From positions 106,595-170,594 of the forward strand of contig CAJTFS010000005.1 in assembly GCA_910575495.1 (NCBI GenBank): a stretch of 64,000 nt of DNA, in the 5' to 3' direction. How positions within the stretch are numbered: position 1 is the stretch's first letter; each line of letters opens with the position of its first letter. This document shows positions 35,099 to 43,155 of the stretch, piece by piece. The notes beneath the pieces are model-generated. The model did no database searches and had not been told where the DNA came from. It saw only the letters and a list, made by a program, of their open reading frames with translations. Position numbers and translations under genes: made by a program. This stretch comes from Bacteroidales bacterium. Lineage in GTDB: Bacteria; Bacteroidota; Bacteroidia; Bacteroidales; Rikenellaceae.

Positions 35099-35553
35099 AA
35101 TAAGAAGTTACGAAAAGAGTGTAATTTATTGGAAATGAGCGTAGGTTAATTGCTCTTGATAGTAATAGGTTACGATTTAGTTAGTTATCTACTGCATTAT
35201 CCTTCTGCGCGTTGCGTAACCTTCAAAGAACTCTTCGTATGCAAAAGTAGCTATTTAATTCGAGATTTTGATATAAACTCCCGTTTTTTATCCCCTCATT
35301 CATAAGAATTTTCCGTAAAAGCGGTATTGTCCGTCGGCACACCATTGCCCAAAACGAGTTTGGAACAAACGTGTGCCGACTACCGCATAGCTGGAGAAAA
35401 GGGCATTGCCTCACGCCTAAACGATGTTTAGACAGATGAAGCAATGCCCCTTTCTTTTGCGCCTATGCCAAGAGGTGCTTTTACGGGTTTTCAAATGATT
35501 TTTCTTTTTTCGCTGTCTCTTTTGCCGGAAGCGGAAAGTGAATGCAGAGTGTG
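35099..35553. other. ICE terminal region with possible integrase arm sites and hairpin
   Basis: No credible gene. Repeated motifs GTTACGA (about 35109 and 35171) and an inverted relative TGCGTAACC (about 35213) could be integrase arm sites. AAAGGGCATTGC (35398-35409) pairs with GCAATGCCCCTTT (35441-35453); an inner stem CTAAAC/GTTTAG sits in its loop. This structure could be a terminator shielding the end of the element. Confidence 0.45.
35242..35249 (-). promoter_or_regulatory. Outward-facing -7 box at the ICE end
   Basis: TACTTTTG on the - strand, pointing out of the element at the radical SAM gene about 160 bp away. No -33 TTTG is at the ideal distance. Confidence 0.4.
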
Positions 35554-35817
35554 TCAGCCTGCCCCATGAATGAAACAGGCGCCCACACACAGCCGGACAA
35601 ACCGGGAAGAATGATTGTTGCCACCCGGCTGAACAAGTTCCGTCGGATCGGAAACAATCATACTTCCTTTGTTGTGGTTTGCCCTTTTCACGCTTCCGGT
35701 GATGTCTTTTTCCTTTTGGTGATTCTTTTTTTTACGGATTTTCCCCTGAAGTTTTTTTCTACACAATCTGCCTCTGTTTTCGTTTACCTCCATTTTGCGC
35801 CTTTCAGTAAGCCGCAT
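35554..35817 (-). CDS. Possible small basic protein, doubtful
   Basis: 87 codons starting MRLTERRKMEVNENRGR with a Lys-rich middle (KIRKKKNHQKEK). It follows a consensus -7 box (TACCTTTG, 35843-35850, - strand) by 25 bp, which is the main argument for it. No domain is recognised and the C-terminal part looks random. The rest of 35554-36113 shows no other candidate; the upstream 35843-35960 stretch is the kind of noncoding leader seen in these elements. Confidence 0.25.
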   Translation of the reverse strand: MRLTERRKMEVNENRGRLCRKKLQGKIRKKKNHQKEKDITGSVKRANHNKGSMIVSDPTELVQPGGNNHSSRFVRLCVGACFIHGAG

Positions 35818-35842
35818 CAGTCAGTCATTTTCGTTCTGGGCG

Positions 35843-35850
35843 CAAAGGTA
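35843..35850 (-). promoter_or_regulatory. -7 box inside the ICE end region
   Basis: TACCTTTG on the - strand, directed towards the element end. What it transcribes is uncertain. Confidence 0.45.
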
Positions 35851-36113
35851 ATTCCGGGATTGGACGGGAAAGCAAGGTCAAGCCTCCTGTTTTCGGTAAA
35901 AATCTCCAGCCCTGCGGGTAGTATTTTGACCGAAAAACCTTGCATTCCCTAATCCCTACCTTTTCAAGCACCCGAAACGAAAACGACCGATGCGACAGAA
36001 AGACGCATAAAAAAAATGTCGGATAAACGAGAGGCAGATAAGATAGTTTGAAACTCAACTCCCTCAGCTCTTGAATCCGCATTAAAAACAAAAAAATCAA
36101 AAACAGCGAAGAT

Positions 36114-36329
36114 ATGACGGCAACGGCAAATTTCAGACAAATGGCGCAACACATCGGGTTGGCGATATGCGGCTTGATGATGCGCACCGCCTTCGGGGTG
36201 TTCGGCATCCTTTGGGGCATCATCAGAGAGATTGTAAACGGAGTGTTCCGAGTGGCGATAGGTGTAATCGTGGCTATCCTTTCCACCATTGCCTTCTTTG
36301 GCTTCATCCTTTGGTTATTCACCCTTTAA
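36114..36329 (+). CDS. Small membrane protein, 71 residues
   Basis: First gene of the + strand accessory operon. The protein is mostly hydrophobic: one segment around residues 14-38 (IGLAICGLMMRTAFGVFGIL) and another at 43-71 (VFRVAIGVIVAILSTIAFFG). It may be a two-helix inner-membrane protein. Family unknown to me. The next gene begins 11 bp later. Confidence 0.6.
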   Translation: MTATANFRQMAQHIGLAICGLMMRTAFGVFGILWGIIREIVNGVFRVAIGVIVAILSTIAFFGFILWLFTL

Positions 36330-36340
36330 CCCTTACCGAC

Positions 36341-36562
36341 ATGGCAAAAAGAAACAGCAAGACGGCAGCGCAGCAGTGCAGATATTACGAGGTGGACAAC
36401 ATCTTCGTGTATATGGTGGAAACGTACATCAACGGCAATTTTGAAACTTTCCGAAGATTGTACCACGAACTGAACAAGGACGCACGGAGGGATTTCATGG
36501 ACTTCCTTCTCAGCGAGGTAGAGCCGACCTATTGGAGAGAGATACTGAAACAGATAATCTAA
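36341..36562 (+). CDS. Small conserved ICE protein, 73 residues
   Basis: MAKRNSKTAAQQCRYYEVDN... is a soluble, mostly helical protein with an aromatic- and acid-rich C-terminal half (NFETFRRLYHELNKDARRDF). I chose ATG 36341 because it follows the previous stop by 11 bp; the longer open frame overlaps the preceding gene. No function recognised; its position before pcfK is usual in Bacteroides conjugative elements. Confidence 0.65.
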   Translation: MAKRNSKTAAQQCRYYEVDNIFVYMVETYINGNFETFRRLYHELNKDARRDFMDFLLSEVEPTYWREILKQII

Positions 36563-36575
36563 AAATGACAGCGAT

Positions 36576-36992
36576 ATGAAAGGAACAGACCATTTCAAGA
36601 GAACGATATATATGTACTTGGAACAGCGTGCGGAGGAAGATGCGCTATTTGCAAAGAAGTACCGCAACCCTGCCAAGAACATGGACGAGTGCGTGACCCA
36701 CATTCTGAACTATGTGCAGAAAAGCGGTTGCAACGGTTTCACGGACGGAGAGATATTCGGGCAAGCCATCCACTACTATGAGGAAAACGAGATAGAGGTG
36801 GGCAAACCGATGGACTGCCAAGTGGTTGTGAACCACGTTGTGAAACTCACGGCAGAGGAAAAGGCGGAGGCACGTCAGAACGCTGTCCGCAAATACCAAG
36901 AGGAGGAACTCCGCAAGTTGCAGAACCGCCACAGACCGTCAGCGAGAAAAGAAAACCAACCCCAACCCTCATTATTTGATTTAGGCTTATGA
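36576..36992 (+). CDS. PcfK-like protein
   Basis: 138 residues, PcfK-like family, named from the Enterococcus pCF10 transfer region. Visible: an N-terminal helical part (FKRTIYMYLEQRAEEDALFA), a central MDECVTHILNYVQKSGCNGF, and a basic C-terminal tail (RKYQEEELRKLQNRHRPSAR) ending in LFDLGL. Its stop overlaps the start of the PcfJ-like gene by 4 bp, so the two are coupled. PcfK and PcfJ travel together in many conjugative elements; their exact role is not established. Confidence 0.85.
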   Translation: MKGTDHFKRTIYMYLEQRAEEDALFAKKYRNPAKNMDECVTHILNYVQKSGCNGFTDGEIFGQAIHYYEENEIEVGKPMDCQVVVNHVVKLTAEEKAEARQNAVRKYQEEELRKLQNRHRPSARKENQPQPSLFDLGL

Positions 36993-38320
36993 AACCGAAG
37001 ACCAAGATACAGAAAGAGGTGGCAAGACTTTCCGCCAACCTTCGCCCCATATCAGCGACACAAATAGATTGGGCATACCGCCACTGCGTTGAGCATATCG
37101 GCTACCGCACCAAGAAAGGGAACATCACCTGTTCCGACTGCGGTCACGAGTGGCACAGCGACAGCGGACTATGCGACACCCTTGAAGGCTGCACCTGCCC
37201 CAAATGCCATGCCGAACTCAAAGTGCAGGACACACGCAGACGCATCTACAAGGAAACGCAGAATTTCAGCGTGATAACCACCTGCAAAGGGTATCAGGTA
37301 ATCCGCGTGGCGCAGGTCAGATGCGAGAGCAGGAAAGGCGAACCGATGCGTTTCTACTGCCACGAGGTCGTGCAGCGTTGGATTTCACCCGACGGCAAGG
37401 TTACGGACATGGCGTTGCTCCGTGGCTTCCTTTTCTGCTATTGCGATGTGTGGGCATTAGGCAGCGATATGGAGGTAAGACCGCACAACAGCCTATACGA
37501 TGATGTGGTGGCAAGAAGCTGTGCATATCCAAAGATGAGGATATTGCCCCAACTCAGACGTAACGGCTTCAAGGGCGATTTCCACGGCATCTCCCCCGTG
37601 CGTCTTTTCAAAGCCTTGCTTTCAGACCCAAGAATTGAAACCCTTATGAAAGGCGGTGAGATTGAGGTCATGAAACACTTTCTTTTCAATACCCGTACTG
37701 CCGATGAATGTTGGGCATCATATCTGATTGCCAAGCGTCACAAGTATCAGATAGACAACCTCTCAATGTGGTGCGACTATCTGCGTATGCTCAAAAAACT
37801 CGGTCAAGACCTCCGTAACCCGAAGAACATCTGTCCCGAAGATTTCATGGCGGCACACGACAACGCAACCCGAAAAATTGAAGCCATACACGAGAAGGAA
37901 AGAGCCGCAGAGCAACGCCGTTGGGAGATTGAAAGGCGTGAGCGTGAGCAACAGCGACAACTCCAACGAAAGAAAGATGCGGAGGATTTCATCGCCAACA
38001 AATCCAAATTCTTCGGCTTGGTAATCACGGACGAGGAAATAATCGTCAAGGTGCTTGAAAGCATAGACGAGTATTACAACGAGGGCAAGACGCAGGGCAT
38101 CTGCGTGTTTGGCAGTGGATACTACAAGAAAGCCGACACCCTCATACTATCGGCAAGGATTGGCGATGAGATTATTGAAACCGTAGAGGTGGACTTGCGA
38201 ACCCTCGAAGTGGTGCAGTGCCACGGCAAGCACAACCAGGACACCGAATATCACGAGCGCATCATAGACCTTGTGAACAAGAACGCCAACCTTATCCGTG
38301 AGCGGATGAAAGCGGCATAG
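36989..38320 (+). CDS. PcfJ-like protein
   Basis: 443 residues of the PcfJ-like family. Near the N-terminus are two zinc-ribbon-like pairs, CSDCGHEW and CTCPKCHAE, joined by the WHSDSG loop. The middle holds the family core (VRCESRKGEPMRFYCHEVVQ; LRGFLFCYCDVWALGS; FKALLSDPRIETLMKGGE). A charged coiled coil (EKERAAEQRRWEIERREREQ) and a C-terminal domain follow. It probably binds nucleic acid. Coupled to the PcfK-like gene. Confidence 0.85.
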   Translation: MKPKTKIQKEVARLSANLRPISATQIDWAYRHCVEHIGYRTKKGNITCSDCGHEWHSDSGLCDTLEGCTCPKCHAELKVQDTRRRIYKETQNFSVITTCKGYQVIRVAQVRCESRKGEPMRFYCHEVVQRWISPDGKVTDMALLRGFLFCYCDVWALGSDMEVRPHNSLYDDVVARSCAYPKMRILPQLRRNGFKGDFHGISPVRLFKALLSDPRIETLMKGGEIEVMKHFLFNTRTADECWASYLIAKRHKYQIDNLSMWCDYLRMLKKLGQDLRNPKNICPEDFMAAHDNATRKIEAIHEKERAAEQRRWEIERREREQQRQLQRKKDAEDFIANKSKFFGLVITDEEIIVKVLESIDEYYNEGKTQGICVFGSGYYKKADTLILSARIGDEIIETVEVDLRTLEVVQCHGKHNQDTEYHERIIDLVNKNANLIRERMKAA

Positions 38321-38344
38321 CATAACCCCTAAAACAACATTGAT

Positions 38345-38602
38345 ATGGAAGTAAGAATTGAAAGTATGATTTGTGTGTGGGATGATGCAATCCCCACGAT
38401 GTTCCTTGAATTTGTGAACCTCCTCACTCTCACAACGAGTGAGGGGGAATTGAGAAAGAGCGTAAAGGAGTTTGCCGAGAAGCACGAACTTGACAAGTTT
38501 TTCCTTTACGGCTTCGGCTCACACCATTTCTACCTGCACCAACGCTACACAAGCAACCCCGAAATGGTGATGAAGAACAGAGTTCTGTCAGTACATTTTT
38601 AA
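38345..38602 (+). CDS. Hypothetical ICE protein, 85 residues
   Basis: Soluble; no recognised domain. It contains an acidic and hydrophobic N-terminal half (MICVWDDAIPTMFLEFVNLL) and an aromatic C-terminal half (FFLYGFGSHHFYLHQRY). Same strand and spacing as its neighbours in the accessory operon (24 bp after pcfJ). Confidence 0.6.
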   Translation: MEVRIESMICVWDDAIPTMFLEFVNLLTLTTSEGELRKSVKEFAEKHELDKFFLYGFGSHHFYLHQRYTSNPEMVMKNRVLSVHF

Positions 38603-38621
38603 CCATCTAAAAAGCAACATT

Positions 38622-38855
38622 ATGACAACACGAATGACCATCAACGGAGTAAGCACCTGCGCGGAAGCAGGTACGGAGAAATACGAGCGTTTCCAATCGG
38701 GTATCGGAAGACGCAGGCGGACACTTGTGCAGTACGACTACCGCCACCCCATAGACAGAGAATTGTTCTCTTGTGTCAAACCCACGTTGGACGAGTGCCG
38801 AGCCGCACGGGACAAGTGGCTGAACGCAAAGAAGGGAAAGGAGGACAGACTATGA
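38622..38855 (+). CDS. DUF3873 protein
   Basis: 77 residues, matching the DUF3873 pattern of small Bacteroides mobile-element proteins: NGVSTCAEAGTEKYERF, then QYDYRHPIDRELFSCVKPTL and DECRAARDKWL. Function unknown. The end overlaps the next ATG by 4 bp. Confidence 0.8.
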   Translation: MTTRMTINGVSTCAEAGTEKYERFQSGIGRRRRTLVQYDYRHPIDRELFSCVKPTLDECRAARDKWLNAKKGKEDRL

Positions 38856-39097
38856 ACACGACCTATCAAACGCTGATAGTCAAGTTCAGCGAACCTATCA
38901 CGGCATTGGACGGTATCTTTGACGATACCGGAGCGTGGGGAACGGACACCCTCAAGGGGTGGATAGATGATTACGAAAGCACACGTTTCACCGCCACCGA
39001 CAGCCATACGGCAGTCATCACGAGCGAGTACAATATGGAATGTGTGAAAGAGTGGCTACAACGGCAGACCCCCATTTCCGAAATGCGAGAATTTTGA
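38852..39097 (+). CDS. Hypothetical ICE protein, 81 residues
   Basis: The start is ATG 38852, overlapping the DUF3873 stop (ATGA) and preceded by GGAAAGGAGG, an unusually strong ribosome-binding site for this phylum. The protein is acidic and soluble (FSEPITALDGIFDDTGAWGT...). No domain recognised. Confidence 0.65.
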   Translation: MNTTYQTLIVKFSEPITALDGIFDDTGAWGTDTLKGWIDDYESTRFTATDSHTAVITSEYNMECVKEWLQRQTPISEMREF

Positions 39098-39150
39098 ACG
39101 GGATGGCGGTGTCCGCACCGCCAATACTTAAAACCCTAAAAACAAAAGAT

Positions 39151-39459
39151 ATGATAGCCAAGACGATATTACAGCAGATAGGCGGAAAACGCTTCACCGC
39201 CATGACAGGTAGCCGTGATTTCATAGATATGGGCAACGGCTTACGGATGAGCCTTGCAAGGAACAAAACAAGTGCCAACCGCCTTGACATCATCTATGAC
39301 GAAGGGGCAGACCTCTACAATATGCGCTTCTACCGCAGGACGTTCAGCAAAAAGACCTTTGAGTGCAAGACAAAGGACATTGCCGTACACGAGGGTATCT
39401 ATTTTGATATGCTGGAGGAAATGTTCACGATGGTGACGGGACTTTACACACGCTTTTGA
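39151..39459 (+). CDS. Hypothetical ICE protein, 102 residues
   Basis: Begins at ATG 39151 (MIAKTILQQIGGKRFTAMTG); the longer open frame upstream overlaps the previous gene. It has a compact alpha/beta look: GGKRFTAMTGSRDFIDMGNG, then RLDIIYDEGADLYNMRFYRR. Similar proteins are frequent in Bacteroides conjugative elements; I know of no function. Confidence 0.65.
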   Translation: MIAKTILQQIGGKRFTAMTGSRDFIDMGNGLRMSLARNKTSANRLDIIYDEGADLYNMRFYRRTFSKKTFECKTKDIAVHEGIYFDMLEEMFTMVTGLYTRF

Positions 39460-39890
39460 GTGGCGGGGCGGCGAGAGCCGCCCTACTTTCTTTCAGTGAG
39501 CATGATGGCGGACAAAGAAAGTAGCAAAGAAACCTTTGTCCAATCTGCGATAACTAAAAAATCCGCAAGTAAAACTTGCGGAGGCTATATATTGGGTCGT
39601 TATTTTTTGGTGGAGGGGAATGATAATCTCGAACCGTTGAACTACACATTTCTGCTTCGTCTCCATTTCCCCCAACGATTTGATACGTTCAATCATTTTT
39701 GTTGTTCCTTTCTGAATTTTCCTAAATACTTTCTTCATAATTTCGCTATACTTTTTATGGTTAATAACTATGTTTTGTATTGCTCTCACAACACTTACAA
39801 CTTGAAGTGTTATTTGGAAACCGATAGGCAAAAATGGCTCAACGATGTCAATTAACGAGAAAATCCTACGATAATCTATCAAGTGATAGA
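39460..39890. other. AT-rich gap with - strand terminator and tRNA-3'-end-like sequence
   Basis: No confident gene. A hairpin (TCCGCAAGT 39562-39570 / ACTTGCGGA 39574-39582) followed by a U run on the - strand ends some - strand transcript. Upstream of it on the - strand lies GGTTCGAGATTATC, then CCCCTCCACCA (about 39611-39648), which resembles a tRNA T-arm and acceptor end, but no matching T stem can be drawn. A - strand frame here runs through the terminator and is not believed. Confidence 0.4.
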
Positions 39891-39929
39891 GCAAAAGACG
39901 TGCCAAGTTAAATATGGCACGTCTTTTGC
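39891..39929 (-). terminator. Hairpin after the transfer operon
   Basis: A perfect 15-bp stem GCAAAAGACGTGCCA (39891-39905) with 39915-39929, 9-nt loop, sits 17 bp beyond the lysozyme stop. It probably ends the tra operon. Confidence 0.8.
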
Positions 39930-39946
39930 CAGTTTTGTCAGTCCTT

Positions 39947-40474
39947 TTATGGGATATACAACAGCGCAAACTCCGCCTTTCTCCGTTTGAGCAGCATGGC
40001 GTGGCGTTTTCCTTTGTAGTTGCAGAAGGCTATATACTCACGGTAGATGTTCCTGTCACCAGCTTCCAGCTTCTTGATTAAGGTGCTTTTGGGGATTGTT
40101 TTGCTGCCTAACAGCTTCGCCGGTCCCACATTGTAAGCTAACGTGCCAAGCAAAATCGAATCAACCCCGAATTTACGGAACATGGCGACAAATTTGCGCA
40201 GGTCTTTCCGCAAAAGTTCATCCGCATCCCGTTTTGTCATGGTTCGTGCCGAATACTTCTCGTTTGGCAAAAGTTTGTGACCCCAACCGACGTATGGGTA
40301 GTGTTTTTCTGAGTGCCAGCCTTCAAAGTAGCGGCAGCATAAAAAAGCACGTTCCATAAGCGGCAGTCGGTAGATTGCCGCCTGCCCGTCCGTTCCCTCT
40401 TGGCGGCTGATCTGCGCGGACACAGAACAGACCGTCAGAAGTGAACAGAGCATTGTCATGAATACACGCATCAT
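39947..40474 (-). CDS. Phage-type lysozyme (GH24-like) of the transfer operon
   Basis: 175 residues with a signal peptide (MRVFMTMLCSLLTVCSVSA). The domain shows the GH24 lysozyme pattern: catalytic Glu in RYFEGWHSEKHYPYVGWGHK, then LLRKDLRKFVAMF and LGTLAYNVGPAKLLGSKT. It likely opens peptidoglycan locally so the transfer channel can cross the wall, as lytic enzymes do in other conjugation systems. It is last in the tra operon; its ATG overlaps the traQ stop. Confidence 0.85.
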   Translation of the reverse strand: MMRVFMTMLCSLLTVCSVSAQISRQEGTDGQAAIYRLPLMERAFLCCRYFEGWHSEKHYPYVGWGHKLLPNEKYSARTMTKRDADELLRKDLRKFVAMFRKFGVDSILLGTLAYNVGPAKLLGSKTIPKSTLIKKLEAGDRNIYREYIAFCNYKGKRHAMLLKRRKAEFALLYIP

Positions 40475-40974
40475 TTCAACAAGGGGCTGAAGTTGCCGAT
40501 GGGAACGATGGTAAGATCGTCGTCCTTTACATTCCTGTTGTTGAAGTCAAATTCCAGTTCGTAGGAGTTGCTAAAGTTATCCTCCACCACCACGATGAAA
40601 TTATGCGCCTCATCACCCGCCGCCGTGTAGTACAGGCGGAATTTTTCGTTCTCCAGCAGGTAGCGGTCGTTAGGCAGGAAGGTGATGCCGTTATCCATTT
40701 TGAGCGAGCCTTCCCCCTCGAACTGGAAATAGCGGATGGTATAGAGCGTACCCGAAAAGTCGCCCTCCTTTTTCAGTTCACAGCGGATTTCCACTGTCTG
40801 CCCCTTTACTACCTTGTTCGGCACGGGCATGACCTCCACCGTGAAGGGATAGGACTGCTGGATGTCCATGTCATCGTCACATGACACGAGGGTGAATGAC
40901 ATGGCGGCTATCAGGCATAACGCCACTGCCTTGAATATTGATGTTCTCTTGTTTCTGTTGTTCAGTATGTTCAT
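40471..40974 (-). CDS. traQ: Conjugative transposon protein TraQ (DUF3872 lipoprotein)
   Basis: 167 residues from ATG 40974. The N-terminus ends in a lipobox (AAMSFTLVSCDDD), so it is a lipoprotein. The rest is a beta-rich Ig-like domain (YPFTVEVMPVPNKVVKGQTV; FRLYYTAAGDEAHNFIVVVE). A longer upstream frame overlaps traP and is not used. ATG overlaps the traP stop by 4 bp. Its role in transfer is not known in detail. Confidence 0.85.
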   Translation of the reverse strand: MNILNNRNKRTSIFKAVALCLIAAMSFTLVSCDDDMDIQQSYPFTVEVMPVPNKVVKGQTVEIRCELKKEGDFSGTLYTIRYFQFEGEGSLKMDNGITFLPNDRYLLENEKFRLYYTAAGDEAHNFIVVVEDNFSNSYELEFDFNNRNVKDDDLTIVPIGNFSPLLK

Positions 40975-41873
40975 TGTTCTTCGATTTTTAGATGGTTGTT
41001 TTTCTGTTTTTTCGTTGTCAGTTGCAGGTACTCGTTCAAGTCCTTGCAACCGTCATAGAGGGAGGAACGGTCGGTGACACGTTCCCCGTATCGCATGGTA
41101 AGTGCGGCAAGCGTCCGCCGTCCGGCTTCGTCACGGTCGAGGAAGCAGCCGATGCGCCCGTATCCGTCCAGCAATCCCGCCGCCTTCTCCACGTTGGCGA
41201 CTGAGTTCAGCACAAGACAGTCAGCGTTACCGGTTACACCAAGCGTCACGGCAGAGAGAAAGTCCATGAAGCCCTCGAACACGAGGCACTCGTCAGCCGG
41301 GATGTCATTCGCCTTTACCAGTGATACAGACTTCGGAGGTATGCAACCCTTGAAATATCGGCTTCTGACTTCATAGCCACCTGCCATGTTCGGAAAGCCA
41401 ACGGCAAAATACCGTTTCCCACGCACACCGTAGTTCAAGCGGCAGCAGTGACGGGATGCGATGGCGTAAGGGATGCCCCGTTCCTCTAAATACTCCGTCA
41501 GCAGTGAGCGGAGCAGCGGAGCGACCTCCACATCCTCAAAAACGGATTCGGTCGGCTTCGAGAGATAGACGGGCTTTTCCCATCCGGCAACCGTCATATT
41601 GGCGGCTTCCGCTATGAACTTCGCTTGCTTCATGAAGTCATCGCTTTGCAGAAACTCCCCGGCAAGCGTGAAGATGTCGCCGCCCTTGCCCAAACCGAAG
41701 TCGTACCAGAGCTGTTTCGCCACGTTCACACGGAAAGAGGATGTGCGCTCGCCCCTGTACGGGGCAAGATACCACAGCTCGTTACCGCTCCTTCTGACAG
41801 GCTCATGCCCCAGCCGTGCGAGAAAATCCGCAAGCGGCATCCTTCTGACAGCATCTATTTCCGTCCTTTCCAT
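40971..41873 (-). CDS. traP: Conjugative transposon protein TraP, primase-like with TOPRIM domain
   Basis: 300 residues from ATG 41873. The N-terminal part resembles the DnaG CHC2 zinc domain (SGNELWYLAPYRGERTSSFR, then LWYDFGLGKGGDIF), but the zinc Cys and His are replaced. The C-terminal part is a TOPRIM fold: LVFEGFMDFLSAV, then CLVLNSVANVEKAAGLLDGY and GCFLDRDEAGRRTL. It may prime the complementary strand in the recipient. The longer frame upstream lies antisense or in traO and is rejected. Confidence 0.85.
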   Translation of the reverse strand: MERTEIDAVRRMPLADFLARLGHEPVRRSGNELWYLAPYRGERTSSFRVNVAKQLWYDFGLGKGGDIFTLAGEFLQSDDFMKQAKFIAEAANMTVAGWEKPVYLSKPTESVFEDVEVAPLLRSLLTEYLEERGIPYAIASRHCCRLNYGVRGKRYFAVGFPNMAGGYEVRSRYFKGCIPPKSVSLVKANDIPADECLVFEGFMDFLSAVTLGVTGNADCLVLNSVANVEKAAGLLDGYGRIGCFLDRDEAGRRTLAALTMRYGERVTDRSSLYDGCKDLNEYLQLTTKKQKNNHLKIEEQ

Positions 41874-41880
41874 GCCCGTG

Positions 41881-42456
41881 TCAGTTGATGATGAACTTGA
41901 TACCGACCCCGAACTGCGTGTGGAACTTCCGTGTGTCGCCACCCCAAAGGCAACGCTCCCGCAGGTTGGCAAGCAGGGCGATACGGTCTGCCACGTAACA
42001 CTCCACATCGAGCGTCAGCGCACCGCCGTAGATGAAGGCGTCCCGGTCGTGCAGCGTGGAGCCGTCATGCAGCACCTTCTTCCCCCAATTTACCGCCTCA
42101 TATCCGGCGAGAGCCGAAGCCCCGGCATAGACGAAAACAATCTTTCGGGCGTCCGACAGTATCTTGAAGTAATAGCCGCCCTCCGCCGTGAACTGCGCCA
42201 CGGGTATCTTGGTGTCCTTGTAGGGATTGTTCTTCAACAGGTATTCGCCACCGAACACCCACTTGTTCCCCTTCTTCGTGTAGGTGGAGAGAGCCGCCCC
42301 GAAGCTGTACCCGCCGTCCTTGCCGCCGAGATTGAAGCCGTCCGCCATGTCCGCCCTCACCTCGATGCCCTGCATCTTCGGCAGACACCGCTGGGCGTGC
42401 GCCTGCCCTGTAAAAAGGGCAAGCGACGCGATGATTATTGCGATGTACTTTCTCAT
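41881..42456 (-). CDS. traO: Conjugative transposon protein TraO
   Basis: 191 residues; signal peptide (MRKYIAIIIASLALFTGQAHA) and a beta-rich body with alternating hydrophobic strands (YSFGAALSTYTKKGNKWVFG; FIYGGALTLDVECYVADRIA) ending in FGVGIKFIIN. A small outer-membrane barrel is likely, matching the TraO family. It starts 2 bp after the traN stop. Confidence 0.87.
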   Translation of the reverse strand: MRKYIAIIIASLALFTGQAHAQRCLPKMQGIEVRADMADGFNLGGKDGGYSFGAALSTYTKKGNKWVFGGEYLLKNNPYKDTKIPVAQFTAEGGYYFKILSDARKIVFVYAGASALAGYEAVNWGKKVLHDGSTLHDRDAFIYGGALTLDVECYVADRIALLANLRERCLWGGDTRKFHTQFGVGIKFIIN

Positions 42457-42458
42457 GG

Positions 42459-43042
42459 TCAGCGTACTTGAAGTTCGTTGATGGTACCCGCGCGTACCAA
42501 ATCCTCGTTCTCAATCACGAAGGACTGGTGACGGCCGCCGTTCTTCTCGTTCAATTCCACCACGAGGCACTTGTCATCGGGGATGGTGAACTTCGCCATC
42601 GTGAAGACCGTGCGCTCGCTCTTTTTGCCCGGCACGAGGGTGGCGTAGTTCTGCGCGCGGAGCGGCAGAATAATCTGCTCCTGCACGGCAGTACGCTTCG
42701 CAACCTTCTTGTCCACGATTTTCCAAGTGATGTAGTCCACATCGAAAGGCACGTTGCTCTGGTTCTTTATCTCCGTGTGGAAATAAAGCAAGCCGTTGTG
42801 CGTGTAGATGCCTTTCAACAGGTATTGGATGCCGAAACGCTTGCAGCCGATATGCTTCACCTCGCGCTTGTTCTGTTTGTGGATGGACTTCATGATAAGG
42901 CGCACCAGCATCGGGCTTTCGCTGCCCAGCTCTTTCAGATAGATTTCCTGCGCGTTGTTCGGGCGGTTCACCGTGCTGCCGTCATGGATGAAGTCGCACA
43001 TCTCCACGTTGAGCAACAGCGGTTCGGCGGCGTACTTCACGT
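42459..43042 (-). CDS. traN: TraN, exon 2 (C-terminal 194 codons)
   Basis: The 3' exon of traN, split by a group II intron. It encodes VKYAAEPLLLNVEMCDFIHD through to TINELQVR, the C-terminal part of the DUF4138/TraN family. Translation must come from the spliced mRNA: exon 1 ends TTCA, exon 2 begins ACGTGAAG, and joining them gives Phe-Asn-Val-Lys-Tyr in frame. Joined to 45532-45934 the reading frame has 329 codons (328 residues), the usual TraN length. TraN pairs with TraM and TraO in the envelope part of the channel. Confidence 0.9.
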
Positions 43043-43103
43043 GTAGGCTCGGTAATGGACGCCTTGCCACCTTTCGGTGGTAGGTTTCCCATAACCTGCC
43101 CCC

Positions 43104-43137
43104 GAACCGTACGTGCAGGTCTCCCTGCATACGGCTC
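43104..43137 (-). ncRNA. Group II intron domain V
   Basis: 34 nt on the - strand: GAGCCGTATGC, loop, GCACGTACGGTTC. This is the canonical catalytic hairpin. Domain VI (about 43050-43103) follows, with ACCTACCACCGAAAGGTGGC forming its stem. Confidence 0.9.
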
Positions 43138-43155
43138 TCCACTGGTAATATCAGT

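Noticed and set aside
39493..39969. 158-codon - strand frame after the lysozyme gene
   Set aside because: It reads through two hairpin terminators and overlaps the lysozyme 3' end; composition is unlike the tra genes.
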